A stretch of DNA of 64,000 bases from Isoptericola sediminis (GCF_013085345.1 NZ_JABFAJ010000003.1:62001-126000); one strand, 5' to 3'; positions 8,319 through 16,596 are shown, counted from the stretch's first letter. Program-made: numbers and translations. The notes: generated by a model from the sequence alone, not told the origin.

Positions 8319-10223
8319 TCAGCCGAACGTGAAGGTGTACACGGTCACGCCGGCGGGCACTTCCAGCTCCACCGTCCCCTCGGTCGCGCCGTCACCGCGC
8401 AGCACGTCGTACAGCGTGGGGTTGCCCGCCACGTCGATCTCCCGCTCCGCGCGCACGGTGCCGTCGTCGGCCAGGACCCGCGCCGTCACGGTGCCCTCGC
8501 CCCCGAGCACCGAGTACACCTCGGTGGACCGGTAGGCCAGCCGCAGGATCGCGTCGTCGGACACCGCGGTCGCACCCTGGAAGTCGACGTCCCACCGACC
8601 GTCCAGGGAGAAGGTGTCCTCGGGCTGCTCGGTGGGTGCGGTGAACCGCCGCTCGCCGCTGCCGTAGTCGGTCGGCCCCGCGTAGTTGAAGACCTTGTTG
8701 AGCGCGAGGTACGTCTCCGGGGTCGTGTCGGCCTGCGGGGTGGTGTCCTCGGTGTCCGTGGGCGCGGGGAGCGTGACGTCCGGGTCGGCCTCCCGCAGCA
8801 GGTCGCGGATGTGCTGCTCCGTCGTGGCGTAGTCACCCTCGCCGAACTTCAGGTAGCGCACGGTCCCGTCGGCGTCGATCAGGTACTCGGCCGGCCAGTA
8901 CCGGTTCCGGTAGCCGGTCCACGTCGAGTAGGCGTTGTCCTGCGCGATCGGGTGGTCGACACCGAGGTCCTCGGCCCCCGCGACGACGTTGCGCGTCTCG
9001 CGCTCGAAGGCGAACTCCGGGGTGTGCACGCCGATCACCTCCAGACCGGCGTCGCGGTAGGCGTCGTACCAGGCGTTGACGTGCGGCAGCGCCCGCTGGC
9101 AGTTGATGCAGGAGTAGGTCCAGAAGTCGACGAGCACCACCTGGCCGCGCAGGTCCGCGAGCTCGACGGGCGCGCCGTCGGGGGTGTTGAGCCAGGTCGT
9201 GATGCCGGTCAGGGGCGGCGCCGTCCCGCACTCGGCGAGCTCGGCGTCCCCGCTCGTGCAGTTCGACAGCTCGCGGTTGGCGTCCGTGACGATCCCGCCG
9301 AGCTCGAGGGCGTCCTGGACGGTCTCGCTGGAGTCGAGCTGCTGCTGGAGGGTGCCGGTGTAGTCCGGCAGGGCCCGCTGGAGCTGGGCCGGCAGGTTCA
9401 GCGCGAGGGCGCCCGCGAGCGCGATCATGACGAGTCCTCCGGCGGTGCGGATGCCGCGCTGGTGGCGCTGGAACCCCCGCACCCGCTCGGCCACGCGCCG
9501 TCCGGCCAGGGCGAAGACGAGCAGCGGGACCGCGGCACCGACGGCGAAGCTCACCGTCAGGGCGACCGTGCCCGGTCCGACGTCGCCGGTCGCGCCGGCG
9601 ACGGTGATCGCGGCCAGCACCGGCCCTGCGCACGGCACGTACAGCACACCCAGGCCGAGGCCCAGCAGGAACGCCCCGCGGTCCGGGCGCGGGGACCGCC
9701 GCGACCCGAGGGCCGCGATCCGCTGGAAGGGCCGCTCGAGCACCTCCTCGAACCGGGGCACGATCATGCCGGCTCCGATCGCGGCCAGCAGGGCGATGCC
9801 GAGCCAGCGCAGCAGGTCCTGCGGCAGCCCGAGCGCGGTGAGCAGGAGCGACCCGAGCAGCGTGAAGAGGCTGAAGCTGACGACCAGGCCGGCGATGACC
9901 AGGTAGGGGCGCCAGGACCGGTGCGTCCGCTGCGGGCGGTGGCGCGCCTCGGTGGCGTCCCGGCCCCCACGCGACGGGCCGCTGGAGACCCGGCCGACGC
10001 GGTCGACCCGCACGGCCGTCGGCGCCCCGGTGAAGAGCGCCTGGTCGACGCGGGCATGTGCCGGGTCCTCACCGAGGTCCGCGGATGCGCCACCCGTCGC
10101 GGCCCGGGTCCGCGCTCCCTCGACACCGCCGGCGAAGAAGATGACGGGCAGCATCGGCAGGATGCACGGTGAGATGCCGGTGACCAGACCACCGAGCAGA
10201 CCGACGAGGACGAGCGTCTCCAT
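8319..10223 (-). CDS. dipZ: DipZ-like CcdA-thioredoxin fusion protein
   Basis: This 634-residue membrane protein matches the DipZ layout. The N-terminal CcdA-like membrane domain has its two redox cysteines in GISPC (C20) and YVPCAGP; next comes an extracytoplasmic thioredoxin/TlpA-like domain with the CINC active site (C372-C375, within WTYSCINCQRALPHV); the C-terminal module is beta-rich and carbohydrate-binding-like. It moves reducing power from the cytosol to exported proteins. A SigK-type promoter ends seven bases before the ATG, implying a leaderless mRNA. In Mycobacterium tuberculosis, dipZ also belongs to the SigK regulon. Confidence 0.92.
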   Translation of the reverse strand: METLVLVGLLGGLVTGISPCILPMLPVIFFAGGVEGARTRAATGGASADLGEDPAHARVDQALFTGAPTAVRVDRVGRVSSGPSRGGRDATEARHRPQRTHRSWRPYLVIAGLVVSFSLFTLLGSLLLTALGLPQDLLRWLGIALLAAIGAGMIVPRFEEVLERPFQRIAALGSRRSPRPDRGAFLLGLGLGVLYVPCAGPVLAAITVAGATGDVGPGTVALTVSFAVGAAVPLLVFALAGRRVAERVRGFQRHQRGIRTAGGLVMIALAGALALNLPAQLQRALPDYTGTLQQQLDSSETVQDALELGGIVTDANRELSNCTSGDAELAECGTAPPLTGITTWLNTPDGAPVELADLRGQVVLVDFWTYSCINCQRALPHVNAWYDAYRDAGLEVIGVHTPEFAFERETRNVVAGAEDLGVDHPIAQDNAYSTWTGYRNRYWPAEYLIDADGTVRYLKFGEGDYATTEQHIRDLLREADPDVTLPAPTDTEDTTPQADTTPETYLALNKVFNYAGPTDYGSGERRFTAPTEQPEDTFSLDGRWDVDFQGATAVSDDAILRLAYRSTEVYSVLGGEGTVTARVLADDGTVRAEREIDVAGNPTLYDVLRGDGATEGTVELEVPAGVTVYTFTFG

Positions 10224-10230
10224 GCCCGGG

Positions 10231-10257
10231 GTTCGGAGCGCGGAGCGGCGCGGATGG
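10231..10257 (-). promoter_or_regulatory. SigK-type ECF promoter of dipZ
   Basis: On the minus strand this reads CCATCC-N15-CCGAAC, the -35 and -10 elements reported for mycobacterial SigK. The same pair occurs before the fasciclin gene (10948-10975) and before sigK (13282-13308). The -10 ends seven bases before the dipZ ATG, so transcription should begin at or next to the start codon. Confidence 0.75.
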
Positions 10258-10272
10258 GTCGGAGCCCGACGC

Positions 10273-10881
10273 TCAGCCCCGCACCGTCGTCGTCACCCTG
10301 GTCAGGCTGGGACGCCGCGGCGTGGAGCCGAACCCGAACCGGACCGGAGGGTCGACGTCCGCGAGCGCCCCGAGGTCCGTGCCCTCCCAGGTGGCACTGA
10401 CGGCGTCGACCCGGTGCACGTCCGTGGCGCCGTAGGTCTCGTGCCGGCCGTTGCCGGCGCTGCCCCGCGTCCGGACGCCGTCGAGCACGAGCCGGGCGAC
10501 AGGGTCGGTGAGCACGGTGAACCACGGCGCGGAGGCGAGCCGGCCCGGCACCAGCCGCAGCAGCCGGCCCAGTCCCGTGCGGCGCCCGACGACGGCGTGC
10601 AGGCGGAGCGGACCGGCCTCGGCCGTGAGCGACCCGGGAGCGCCGTCCTCGAGCCGCACACGGACCGGCGACTCGACGACGTCGTCGAACCCGTAGGTCG
10701 TCGCGACGAACTCGGCGACGTGGGCCGGCGCCACGAGCAGACGGCGGCCGGAGTCGTCCTCGACCATCGCGTCGGCGAAGGCACCGAACGGCGAGCGGTC
10801 CCAGACCCCCAGCACCACCCGCGTCCCGGACGTCGTCCCCACGCCGAGGATCCGGCCGTCGAATCGCCACATGTCGCTCAT
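10273..10881 (-). CDS. Conserved actinobacterial protein of unknown function
   Basis: The 202-residue protein looks soluble. It begins MWRFDGRILGVGTTSGTRVVLGVWDRSPFG and includes LLVAPAHVAEFVATTYGFDDV and RFGFGSTPRR near the end. I recognise no catalytic motif. The start at 10881 is chosen over longer forms; an ATG nine bases further in is equally possible. It ends 50 bases before the dipZ ATG on the same strand, but dipZ has its own SigK-type promoter in the gap, so the two need not be one operon. It is divergent from the fasciclin gene. Confidence 0.65.
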   Translation of the reverse strand: MSDMWRFDGRILGVGTTSGTRVVLGVWDRSPFGAFADAMVEDDSGRRLLVAPAHVAEFVATTYGFDDVVESPVRVRLEDGAPGSLTAEAGPLRLHAVVGRRTGLGRLLRLVPGRLASAPWFTVLTDPVARLVLDGVRTRGSAGNGRHETYGATDVHRVDAVSATWEGTDLGALADVDPPVRFGFGSTPRRPSLTRVTTTVRG

Positions 10882-10947
10882 CCACCGATGATGCGGGCCC
10901 GTCCGCGACCCCGCGAGATCACAGATCGACAAAGTTTTCGCCCCGAC

Positions 10948-10975
10948 CCATCCGGACGGCCCCGTCGTTCCGAAC
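10948..10975 (+). promoter_or_regulatory. SigK-type ECF promoter of the fasciclin gene
   Basis: CCATCC (10948-10953) and CCGAAC (10970-10975) are separated by 16 bases, the same motif pair as at dipZ and sigK. The predicted start is near 10982, giving a leader of about 45 bases with AAGGAGAG before the ATG at 11028. Confidence 0.78.
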
Positions 10976-11027
10976 ACCCTCGTGAAGCGCCCCGGGGACG
11001 TCGGGGCGACGAGGCAAGGAGAGAACG

Positions 11028-11732
11028 ATGAAGGCTCGCACTCGCACCCGCACCGCCGCCGCCGGCTTCGCGACCCTGGCCCTGCTGGCCCTGGGCGCCT
11101 GTTCCACCGACGACGGGGACACCGCCGGCTCGGAGGAGACGATGACCGAGGAGTCCCCCATGGAGGAGGAGTCCATGGCCGAGGAGGACATGGAGTCCGA
11201 GGACGACATGGCCGAGGAGGACATGGAGATGGACCCGGCCGCGAACCTCGTCGGCCCCGGCTGCGAGGACTACGCCTCGCAGGTGCCCGACGGTGCCGGC
11301 TCGATCGAGGGCATGTCCACCGAGCCCGTGGCCGTCGCGGCGTCGAACAACCCGCTGCTGACCACGCTGACCGCCGCCGTCAGCGGCGAGCTCAACCCGG
11401 ACGTGAACCTGGTCGACACCCTCAACGGGGGCGAGTTCACGGTGTTCGCCCCGGTGGACGAGGCCTTCGAGGCCGTCGACGCCGAGACCATCGACGCCCT
11501 GTCCACCGACGCCGACCTGCTGACCTCGGTGCTGACCTACCACGTGGTGGAGGGCCAGGCACTGCCCGAGGACGTCGTCGGCGAGCACACCACGGTCCAG
11601 GGCGAGACCGTCGAGGTCACCGGCGAGGGCGACGAGCTCACGGTCAACGACGCCGGCGTCATCTGCGGTGGCGTCATGACGCAGAACGCGACCGTCTACC
11701 TCATCGACGGGGTCCTCATGCCGACGATGTGA
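11028..11732 (+). CDS. Fasciclin (FAS1) domain lipoprotein, MPT83/MPT70-like
   Basis: The 234-residue lipoprotein has a signal peptide with lipobox LGAC (lipidated C25). A strongly acidic, methionine-rich linker (about residues 27-72, repeats of [13 protein letters not shown]) follows, then one FAS1 domain with [38 protein letters not shown] and the closing [16 protein letters not shown]1 proteins are surface adhesins; in mycobacteria MPT70/MPT83 are the main SigK targets. A SigK-type promoter lies upstream and the rskA-sigK pair lies convergently downstream. The length of the Glu/Met linker is unusual. Confidence 0.92.
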   Translation: MKARTRTRTAAAGFATLALLALGACSTDDGDTAGSEETMTEESPMEEESMAEEDMESEDDMAEEDMEMDPAANLVGPGCEDYASQVPDGAGSIEGMSTEPVAVAASNNPLLTTLTAAVSGELNPDVNLVDTLNGGEFTVFAPVDEAFEAVDAETIDALSTDADLLTSVLTYHVVEGQALPEDVVGEHTTVQGETVEVTGEGDELTVNDAGVICGGVMTQNATVYLIDGVLMPTM

Positions 11733-11738
11733 CCGGCC

Positions 11739-11777
11739 CCCTGGTCCCGGCCGCGCAGGGGGCGGGCGGGACCAGGG
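11739..11777. terminator. Hairpin after the fasciclin gene
   Basis: An 11-bp stem CCCTGGTCCCG (11739-11749) pairs with 11767-11777. It lies just after the fasciclin stop codon. Confidence 0.65.
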
Positions 11778-11788
11778 CACCAGCTCCG

Positions 11789-11826
11789 CACCGGCCCGCG
11801 CCGTCCTCGGACGGGGCGGGCCGGTG
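11789..11826. terminator. Second hairpin, before the rskA end
   Basis: CACCGGCCCG (11789-11798) pairs with CGGGCCGGTG (11817-11826). It sits between the convergent fasciclin and rskA genes and probably ends the sigK-rskA transcript. Confidence 0.6.
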
Positions 11827-11851
11827 TCGTGCTGCGGCGGATCGCTCCGGG

Positions 11852-12637
11852 TCAGCCCTGGGCGAGCACGACGACCGGGTCGGTGGTCGGCTGCTGCGAG
11901 CCGCCCTCCGGCTCGACCGACACGGCCAGGCCGACGCCGTCCACACCCTGCAGCAGCCGCTCGACGGCACCGTCCTCGGGGTCGAGCAGACCCGCGGACG
12001 TCACACCGCCCTCGGCGCCGACCAGCCAGAGCTGGTAGGTCGAGCCCGCGCCGACGTCCGGCAGGTCGCTCGCGCTGAACAGCAGGTCCTCGCCGGCGAC
12101 CAGCACCGAGGCCTGGCCACCCCCGGCGACCTCGCTGCGCAGCAGGGTCGCCGACGGGTCGGCCATCATCTGCGCGACCGTGTCGACCTGCTGCTGGAGC
12201 TGGTCCTGCTCGACGGTCGCCCGGATTGCGACGGTGGTGGGCACGGCCACGGCGACGACGGCGGCGGCCGCTGCGGCGACGAGGCCCCACCGGCGACGGC
12301 GCCCGGCCAACGGCACGACGTTCTCGTCGCCCGCGGAACGGGCGCTCCGGGTCTCGCCGTCGGATCCGGACCACGCGCCGTCGTCGACCCCGGAGCGCTC
12401 GGCGGGTGTCGCCGTCGACCCCTGCGCGATGCGGGACATCACGGCATCGCGGAGCTCGGCCGGCGGCGTCGTGTCCACCGTGAACGCCGCGACCACCTCG
12501 CGGTACTCGTCGAGGGCGCGGCGGGCCGCCGGGTCGGCGGCGAGGAGGCGTTCGACCGTACAGCGTTCCAGGTCGTCGACCGCGTCGAGCGCGTAGGCGG
12601 GCAGGAGGTCCCAGGCGTCGTGCGTGCTGTCAGCCAT
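11852..12637 (-). CDS. rskA: Anti-sigma-K factor RskA
   Basis: The 261-residue protein has an N-terminal anti-sigma domain (DLLPAYALDAVDDLERCTVERLLAADP), one transmembrane helix (about residues 118-138, WGLVAAAAAAVVAVAVPTT) and an extracytoplasmic RskA C-terminal domain (YQLWLVGAEGGVTSAGLL). It should hold SigK inactive at the membrane until regulated proteolysis. Its ATG overlaps the last eight bases of sigK, so translation is coupled and stoichiometry is kept. The anti-sigma domain has only one cysteine (C26) and no HxxxCxxC zinc motif, fitting the RskA class. Confidence 0.93.
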   Translation of the reverse strand: MADSTHDAWDLLPAYALDAVDDLERCTVERLLAADPAARRALDEYREVVAAFTVDTTPPAELRDAVMSRIAQGSTATPAERSGVDDGAWSGSDGETRSARSAGDENVVPLAGRRRRWGLVAAAAAAVVAVAVPTTVAIRATVEQDQLQQQVDTVAQMMADPSATLLRSEVAGGGQASVLVAGEDLLFSASDLPDVGAGSTYQLWLVGAEGGVTSAGLLDPEDGAVERLLQGVDGVGLAVSVEPEGGSQQPTTDPVVVLAQG

Positions 12638-13238
12638 GGTTCACCCCCAGGCAGTCGCGCAGCCGGATCAGTCCGTCGCGGATCCGGGACTTGACGGTCG
12701 GCAGGGCGGCGCCGAGCCGCTCGGCCACCTCACGGTAGGTCCGACCGCCGTAGTAGGCGTCCACCACCGCCTCGCGCTGCGTCCCCGTGAGCGAGTCCAG
12801 GCAGCGCCGCACGGCTGCGCCCTCGAGGCGCTGCTCGACGTCCTCGGCGACGACGTCGTGGCCCGAGGGAGTGACGTTCGTGTCCAGGTCGCGCTGGTCC
12901 CGGTCGCGCCGCGCCTGCTCGGCACGGACACGGTCGATCGCGCGCCGGCGGGCGAGGGTGATGACCCAGGTGCGCGCCGACGCGCGGGCCGGGTCGTACG
13001 TCGCGGCTGTCTGCCACACCTCGACCATCACCTCCTGGGCCACCTCGGCGGCGTGGTCCGGGTCGCGGAGCACCCTGAGCGCCGTGCCGTACGCGGCGGG
13101 AGCCAGGGCGTCGTACACCGGCCCGAACGCGTCCGGCGTCCCGCCGGCGCACGCCGCCAGAGCGTCGTCGACCGGCGTCGTCTCGGATGGTGGCACCCGC
13201 ACAGTGTGCCCCACCGGGCACACCAGGTCGATCGACAT
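12630..13238 (-). CDS. sigK: ECF RNA polymerase sigma factor SigK
   Basis: The 202-residue protein has the region 2 signature ALRVLRDPDHAAEVAQEVMVEVWQTAATYDPARASARTWVITLARRRAIDRVR and region 4 LTGTQREAVVDAYYGGRTYREVAERLGAALPTVKSRIRDGLIRLR, split by a short linker (each motif is quoted only in its key part in the family). It recruits RNA polymerase to CCATCC/CCGAAC-type promoters. The ATG at 13238 has GGGAG upstream; longer forms are excluded because the sigK promoter itself lies at 13282-13308. Autoregulation is implied by that promoter. Confidence 0.93.
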   Translation of the reverse strand: MSIDLVCPVGHTVRVPPSETTPVDDALAACAGGTPDAFGPVYDALAPAAYGTALRVLRDPDHAAEVAQEVMVEVWQTAATYDPARASARTWVITLARRRAIDRVRAEQARRDRDQRDLDTNVTPSGHDVVAEDVEQRLEGAAVRRCLDSLTGTQREAVVDAYYGGRTYREVAERLGAALPTVKSRIRDGLIRLRDCLGVNHG

Positions 13239-13281
13239 GCCGCTCCCGTCGTGCGGTCCCGGACCTCCCGGGACACCAGGG

Positions 13282-13308
13282 GTTCGATGCCGAGCGGCTT
13301 CCGGATGG
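13282..13308 (-). promoter_or_regulatory. SigK-type autoregulatory promoter
   Basis: On the minus strand CCATCC (13308-13303) and TCGAAC (13287-13282) are separated by 15 bases. The -35 neighbourhood CCCATCCGGA is identical to that at the fasciclin gene. The predicted transcript starts about 37 bases before the sigK ATG. Confidence 0.7.
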
Positions 13309-13412
13309 GTCCGGCCCGGGGTGGCGCGACCGTCCGAGGCGTACCCGGGCGCAGCAGCGGCCGGCACGCACGAGGCGTGCCGGCCGCTGTCAGCCGGGTG
13401 TTCGTGGAGCGA

Positions 13413-14624
13413 TCAGAAGCCGGCCACGTTCAGCAGCTTCTCCTTCGTGCCGTCGGGGTCGTCGACGTCGTTCCAGTCGGTGGTGCCGGCCGACTGCAGG
13501 GCCGACTTCACCTGGGCCGGGGAGGCCGACGGGTGGGTGGCCTGGTACAGCGCCGCGCCGCCGGCGACGTGCGGGGAGGCCATCGACGTGCCGGAGATGG
13601 TGTCGTAGCCACCGCCCTTCCAGGTCGACGTGATGCACACGCCGGGGGCGATGAGGTCGACGTCGGCGCCGTAGTTGGAGAAGCCGGCGAAGGTGTCGTC
13701 GACGTCGGTGCGGCACGTCGGTGCGGCGCCGCCACCGGGGAGCCCGTTGAAGTCGGCCAGCGCGCTGACGGTGATGACCTCGTCGTACGCCGCGGGGAGG
13801 TGGTTCGCGGAGTCGTCGGACTCGTTGCCCGCCGCCACCACGAAGGTGACCCCGGCGTCGACCGCGTTGCAGATCGCCTCGTGCATGGCGTCGGTGTTGC
13901 TGCCGCATGTGTTGTCGGTCCCGGTGCCGCCGAGGCTCATGTTGGCGACCTCGATCTGGTCGGCGTTGGCCGCGACGAAGTCGATGCCGCAGATGACGTC
14001 GGACCACTGCCCGCTGCCCGCGTTGTTGAGCACGCGCACCGGCCAGATCCGGGCGCCGGGCGCCACACCGACGACCCCGGCGCTGTCGTCGAGCGCGCCG
14101 ATGGTGCCGGCGACGTGGGTGCCGTGGCCGTTGCCGTCGTTGGCGGAGCGGCCCGTGGAGCAGTTCATGGCCCCGGGCTGGTAGACGTTGATGTCCGGGT
14201 GGTCGAGGTCGACGCCGGAGTCGATGACGGCCACGTCGACGTCGACACGGGTGTCGGTGCCGTCGATGGCGGCGGTCGAGCTCAGCTCGGCGTCGACGCG
14301 GTCGATGCCGGTGGGCGTGGTCTGCGCCGTGGTCGTCACGACGCCGTCGGGCTGGACCAGCAGCACGCGGGGGTCGTCGGCGAGGCGAGCGGCGGCGGTC
14401 GCGCTCATGTTGGCGGAGTAGCCCCGGATGGCGCTGGTGTACACGTGGTCGACGGCGACGTCCGCGGCGCGGGAGTGCTGGGCGGCCACCGAGGCGGTGT
14501 TGGCGGACGGGCTGAGCATCACGATGTAGCCGTTGGTCTCGGGCGGGGCGGCGCTGGCGGGGACGGCGACGCTCGCTGCGGCGAGCGCGGCCGTGCCCCA
14601 CACGGCCAGGAGTTTCTTGTGCAC
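13413..14624 (-). CDS. Secreted subtilisin-like serine protease (S8)
   Basis: The 403-residue pre-pro-protease has a signal peptide (HKKLLAVWGTAALAAASVAVPASA), an I9-type propeptide (GYIVMLSPSANT to VLLVQPDG) and an S8 catalytic domain. The triad is visible as VIDSGVDLDHP (Asp), GNGHGTHVAGT (His) and SGTSMASPHVAGG (Ser); the oxyanion Asn lies in VVAAGNESDD. It is an extracellular protease of the proteinase K type. The GTG start has AAAGGA upstream. Its promoter region is strikingly AT-rich and palindromic (14731-14770). Confidence 0.93.
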   Translation of the reverse strand: MHKKLLAVWGTAALAAASVAVPASAAPPETNGYIVMLSPSANTASVAAQHSRAADVAVDHVYTSAIRGYSANMSATAAARLADDPRVLLVQPDGVVTTTAQTTPTGIDRVDAELSSTAAIDGTDTRVDVDVAVIDSGVDLDHPDINVYQPGAMNCSTGRSANDGNGHGTHVAGTIGALDDSAGVVGVAPGARIWPVRVLNNAGSGQWSDVICGIDFVAANADQIEVANMSLGGTGTDNTCGSNTDAMHEAICNAVDAGVTFVVAAGNESDDSANHLPAAYDEVITVSALADFNGLPGGGAAPTCRTDVDDTFAGFSNYGADVDLIAPGVCITSTWKGGGYDTISGTSMASPHVAGGAALYQATHPSASPAQVKSALQSAGTTDWNDVDDPDGTKEKLLNVAGF

Positions 14625-14730
14625 AGCAGGTCCTTTCGTCGGGGTCTTCCGATCGAGCGGGCCGGTGGTCCACCGGGTGCCAGGACAGTGGCACGTCGGT
14701 ATCCTCGAGCACCAGTACAGACCAGACGTT

Positions 14731-14770
14731 GTTATACAGAATTTACATAAAACGTAAATAAGGGCATACA
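14731..14770. promoter_or_regulatory. Divergent overlapping promoters with a palindromic operator
   Basis: This AT-rich patch lies between the protease and the sigma gene. Minus strand: TTTACG-N16-TATAAC (14758-14731), pointing to the protease. Plus strand: TTTACA-N17-CATACA (14742-14770), pointing to the sigma gene. The perfect inverted repeat ATTTAC-N7-GTAAAT (14741-14759) overlaps both -35 elements, so one repressor could close both promoters. Confidence 0.55.
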
Positions 14771-14890
14771 GAACGGACGCGGCAGTCGGCACCGTGCAGA
14801 ACAACCCGTTGCCGAAGATGTCGCTCCGGGGTGTGGATGTGTTACAGGTCACATCGCCAGGTCGGCGACGTCCTGTCGGAGCGTGGGGGG

Positions 14891-15562
14891 ATGGTGCGGA
14901 CCGTGGTCGAGACACCCTCGGATCTCGTGGCGCGCGCGGTAGCCGGTGACGAACAGGCGCTCGCCCAGGTCATCGACACGGTGCGACGCACGGTCGCGCC
15001 CTACTGCCGCGCGCGACTGGGGTCGGGAGCCGGGCGCCACACCAGTGCCGACGACGTGGCGCAGGACGTGTGCGAGGCGGTGCTGGTCGCGTTGCCGCGT
15101 GCCCGGGGCCCGTTGCTGCCGTTCGTCTACGGCATCGCCGCCCACAAGGTCGCGGACGCGCTGCGGGCGGCCGCGCGGTCACGTCACCTGGTCGAGCTCG
15201 ACGGAGTGCCGGAACCGGTCGTCGACGGCACGCCGGAGGACAGCGCGATGGCGGCCGACACGTCGGCGCGCCTGCGGGGGATGCTCGACCGCCTGCCCGC
15301 GGTGCAGCGGCAGGTCGTGGTGCTGCGGGTCCTGGTCGGCCTGTCCGCGGCACAGGCCGGCAGGAGGCTGGGCATGTCGGCCGGCGCGGTCCGGGTGGCG
15401 CAGCACCGCGGGCTGCGTCGGCTGCGGGACCTGGCGGCCGAGCATCCCCCGGACAGGAGGCTTCAGCCCTCGCGACGCGTGCGGATCGCCTCCGCCAGGA
15501 CCGAGAGCAGCTCCGCCGTCGTGCCCCAGTCCATGCACTTGTCGGTGACCGACCGGCCGTAG
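14891..15562 (+). CDS. sigD: SigD/ShbA-like RNA polymerase sigma factor
   Basis: This 223-residue ECF-type sigma factor closely resembles mycobacterial SigD and Streptomyces ShbA: AVAGDEQALAQVIDTVR, YCRARLG, SADDVAQDVCEAVLVALPR, PFVYGIAAHKVADALRAA, then LPAVQRQVVVLRVLVGLSAAQAG and SAGAVRVAQHRGLRRLR. ShbA drives the housekeeping sigma gene in Streptomyces. The ATG at 14891 has GGAG ten bases upstream. The frame runs about 40 residues past the normal end of the family, over the end of the DAHP synthase gene on the other strand (100-bp tail-to-tail overlap), so the real tail is foreign-looking. Confidence 0.85.
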   Translation: MVRTVVETPSDLVARAVAGDEQALAQVIDTVRRTVAPYCRARLGSGAGRHTSADDVAQDVCEAVLVALPRARGPLLPFVYGIAAHKVADALRAAARSRHLVELDGVPEPVVDGTPEDSAMAADTSARLRGMLDRLPAVQRQVVVLRVLVGLSAAQAGRRLGMSAGAVRVAQHRGLRRLRDLAAEHPPDRRLQPSRRVRIASARTESSSAVVPQSMHLSVTDRP

Positions 15563-16596
15563 ACGAGCTGGTCGAGCGGTGCGGGCTGCTGAGCACCCGC
15601 CTCCAGGAAGCTCTCCAGCATGAGCCCGCTGATCCCCTGCTCGCCGTCGGCCAGACGCGCCGCGATCTCCCGCACCACCTCGGCCTGGCGCACGTGGTCC
15701 TTGCCGGAGTTCCCGTGCGAGGCGTCCACGATCACGCCGTGCTCCACGGGGCCGCCCAGCCCGGAGGTCCGGGCGACGGCCAGCGCGTCGGCGATGTCGG
15801 ACGCGCCGTAGTTCGGCCCGCCCCGGCCACCGCGGAGGATGACGTGGCAGTCCGGGTTCCCGGCGGTCTCGACGGCGGCCGCGCGGCCCTCCGCGTCCGC
15901 GCCGAAGAACGTGTGCTCGCTCGCGGCCGTGATGCAGCCGTCCACGGCGATCTGCACGTCCCCGTCCGTGGCGTTCTTGAACCCGACCGGCATCGACAGC
16001 CCGGAGGCGAGCTGGCGGTGGACCTGCGACTCCGCGTTGCGCGCGCCGATCGCGCCCCAGGTGACGGCGTCGGCGATGTACTGCGGGGAGGTCGGCTCCA
16101 GGAACTCGCAGGCGGCCGGGACACCGGCGTCGAGCACACCCAGGAGCACCTCGCGGGCGAGCCGCAACCCGTGGTGGACGTCGTGCGAACCGTCCAGGTG
16201 CGGGTCGTTGATGAGCCCCTTCCACCCGACCGTCGTGCGCGGCTTCTCGAAGTAGACCCGCATGACGACGACCAGCTCGTCGGACAGCTCGCGGGCCAGC
16301 GGTGCGAGCCGGCGGGCGTAGTCGAGCGCGGCCGCCGGGTCGTGCACCGAGCACGGGCCGACGATGACCACGAGGCGGTCGTCCTCGCCGCGCAGCACGT
16401 CCCGCACCTCGCGCCGGGACGTGGTCACGAGGTCGCTGCGCGCGGTGCCCAGCGGGAGGCGGGCACGCATCGACCGCGGTGCGGGCAGGGGGTCCAGCGC
16501 GCGGACGCGGAGGTCGGAGGTCTCGGCCATCAGCTCAGTATCTCGCTCGGCGTCGGCGGTGCGCGCGGCGGGGGTGTCGGAGGTCGTGGTGCTCAT
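15463..16596 (-). CDS. aroG: 3-deoxy-7-phosphoheptulonate (DAHP) synthase, class I
   Basis: The 377-residue enzyme condenses phosphoenolpyruvate with erythrose 4-phosphate, the first step of aromatic amino acid synthesis. Class I motifs are plain: VGPCSVHDP, FEKPRTTVGWKGLINDP, GARNAESQVHRQLASGLSMPVGFKN, HVILRGGRGGPNY and DASHGNSGKDH. The ATG at 16596 has AGGAG upstream. A transcription attenuator with the leader peptide MDIRWYWRF... (16749-16814) and a terminator hairpin (16692-16721) precede it, so expression should rise when charged Trp, Tyr or Phe tRNA is short. Confidence 0.94.
   Translation of the reverse strand: MSTTTSDTPAARTADAERDTELMAETSDLRVRALDPLPAPRSMRARLPLGTARSDLVTTSRREVRDVLRGEDDRLVVIVGPCSVHDPAAALDYARRLAPLARELSDELVVVMRVYFEKPRTTVGWKGLINDPHLDGSHDVHHGLRLAREVLLGVLDAGVPAACEFLEPTSPQYIADAVTWGAIGARNAESQVHRQLASGLSMPVGFKNATDGDVQIAVDGCITAASEHTFFGADAEGRAAAVETAGNPDCHVILRGGRGGPNYGASDIADALAVARTSGLGGPVEHGVIVDASHGNSGKDHVRQAEVVREIAARLADGEQGISGLMLESFLEAGAQQPAPLDQLVYGRSVTDKCMDWGTTAELLSVLAEAIRTRREG

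Noticed and set aside
13239-13367. Longer SigK starting at 13367
   Set aside because: The extension would begin upstream of the sigK promoter at 13282-13308 and matches no sigma-factor sequence.
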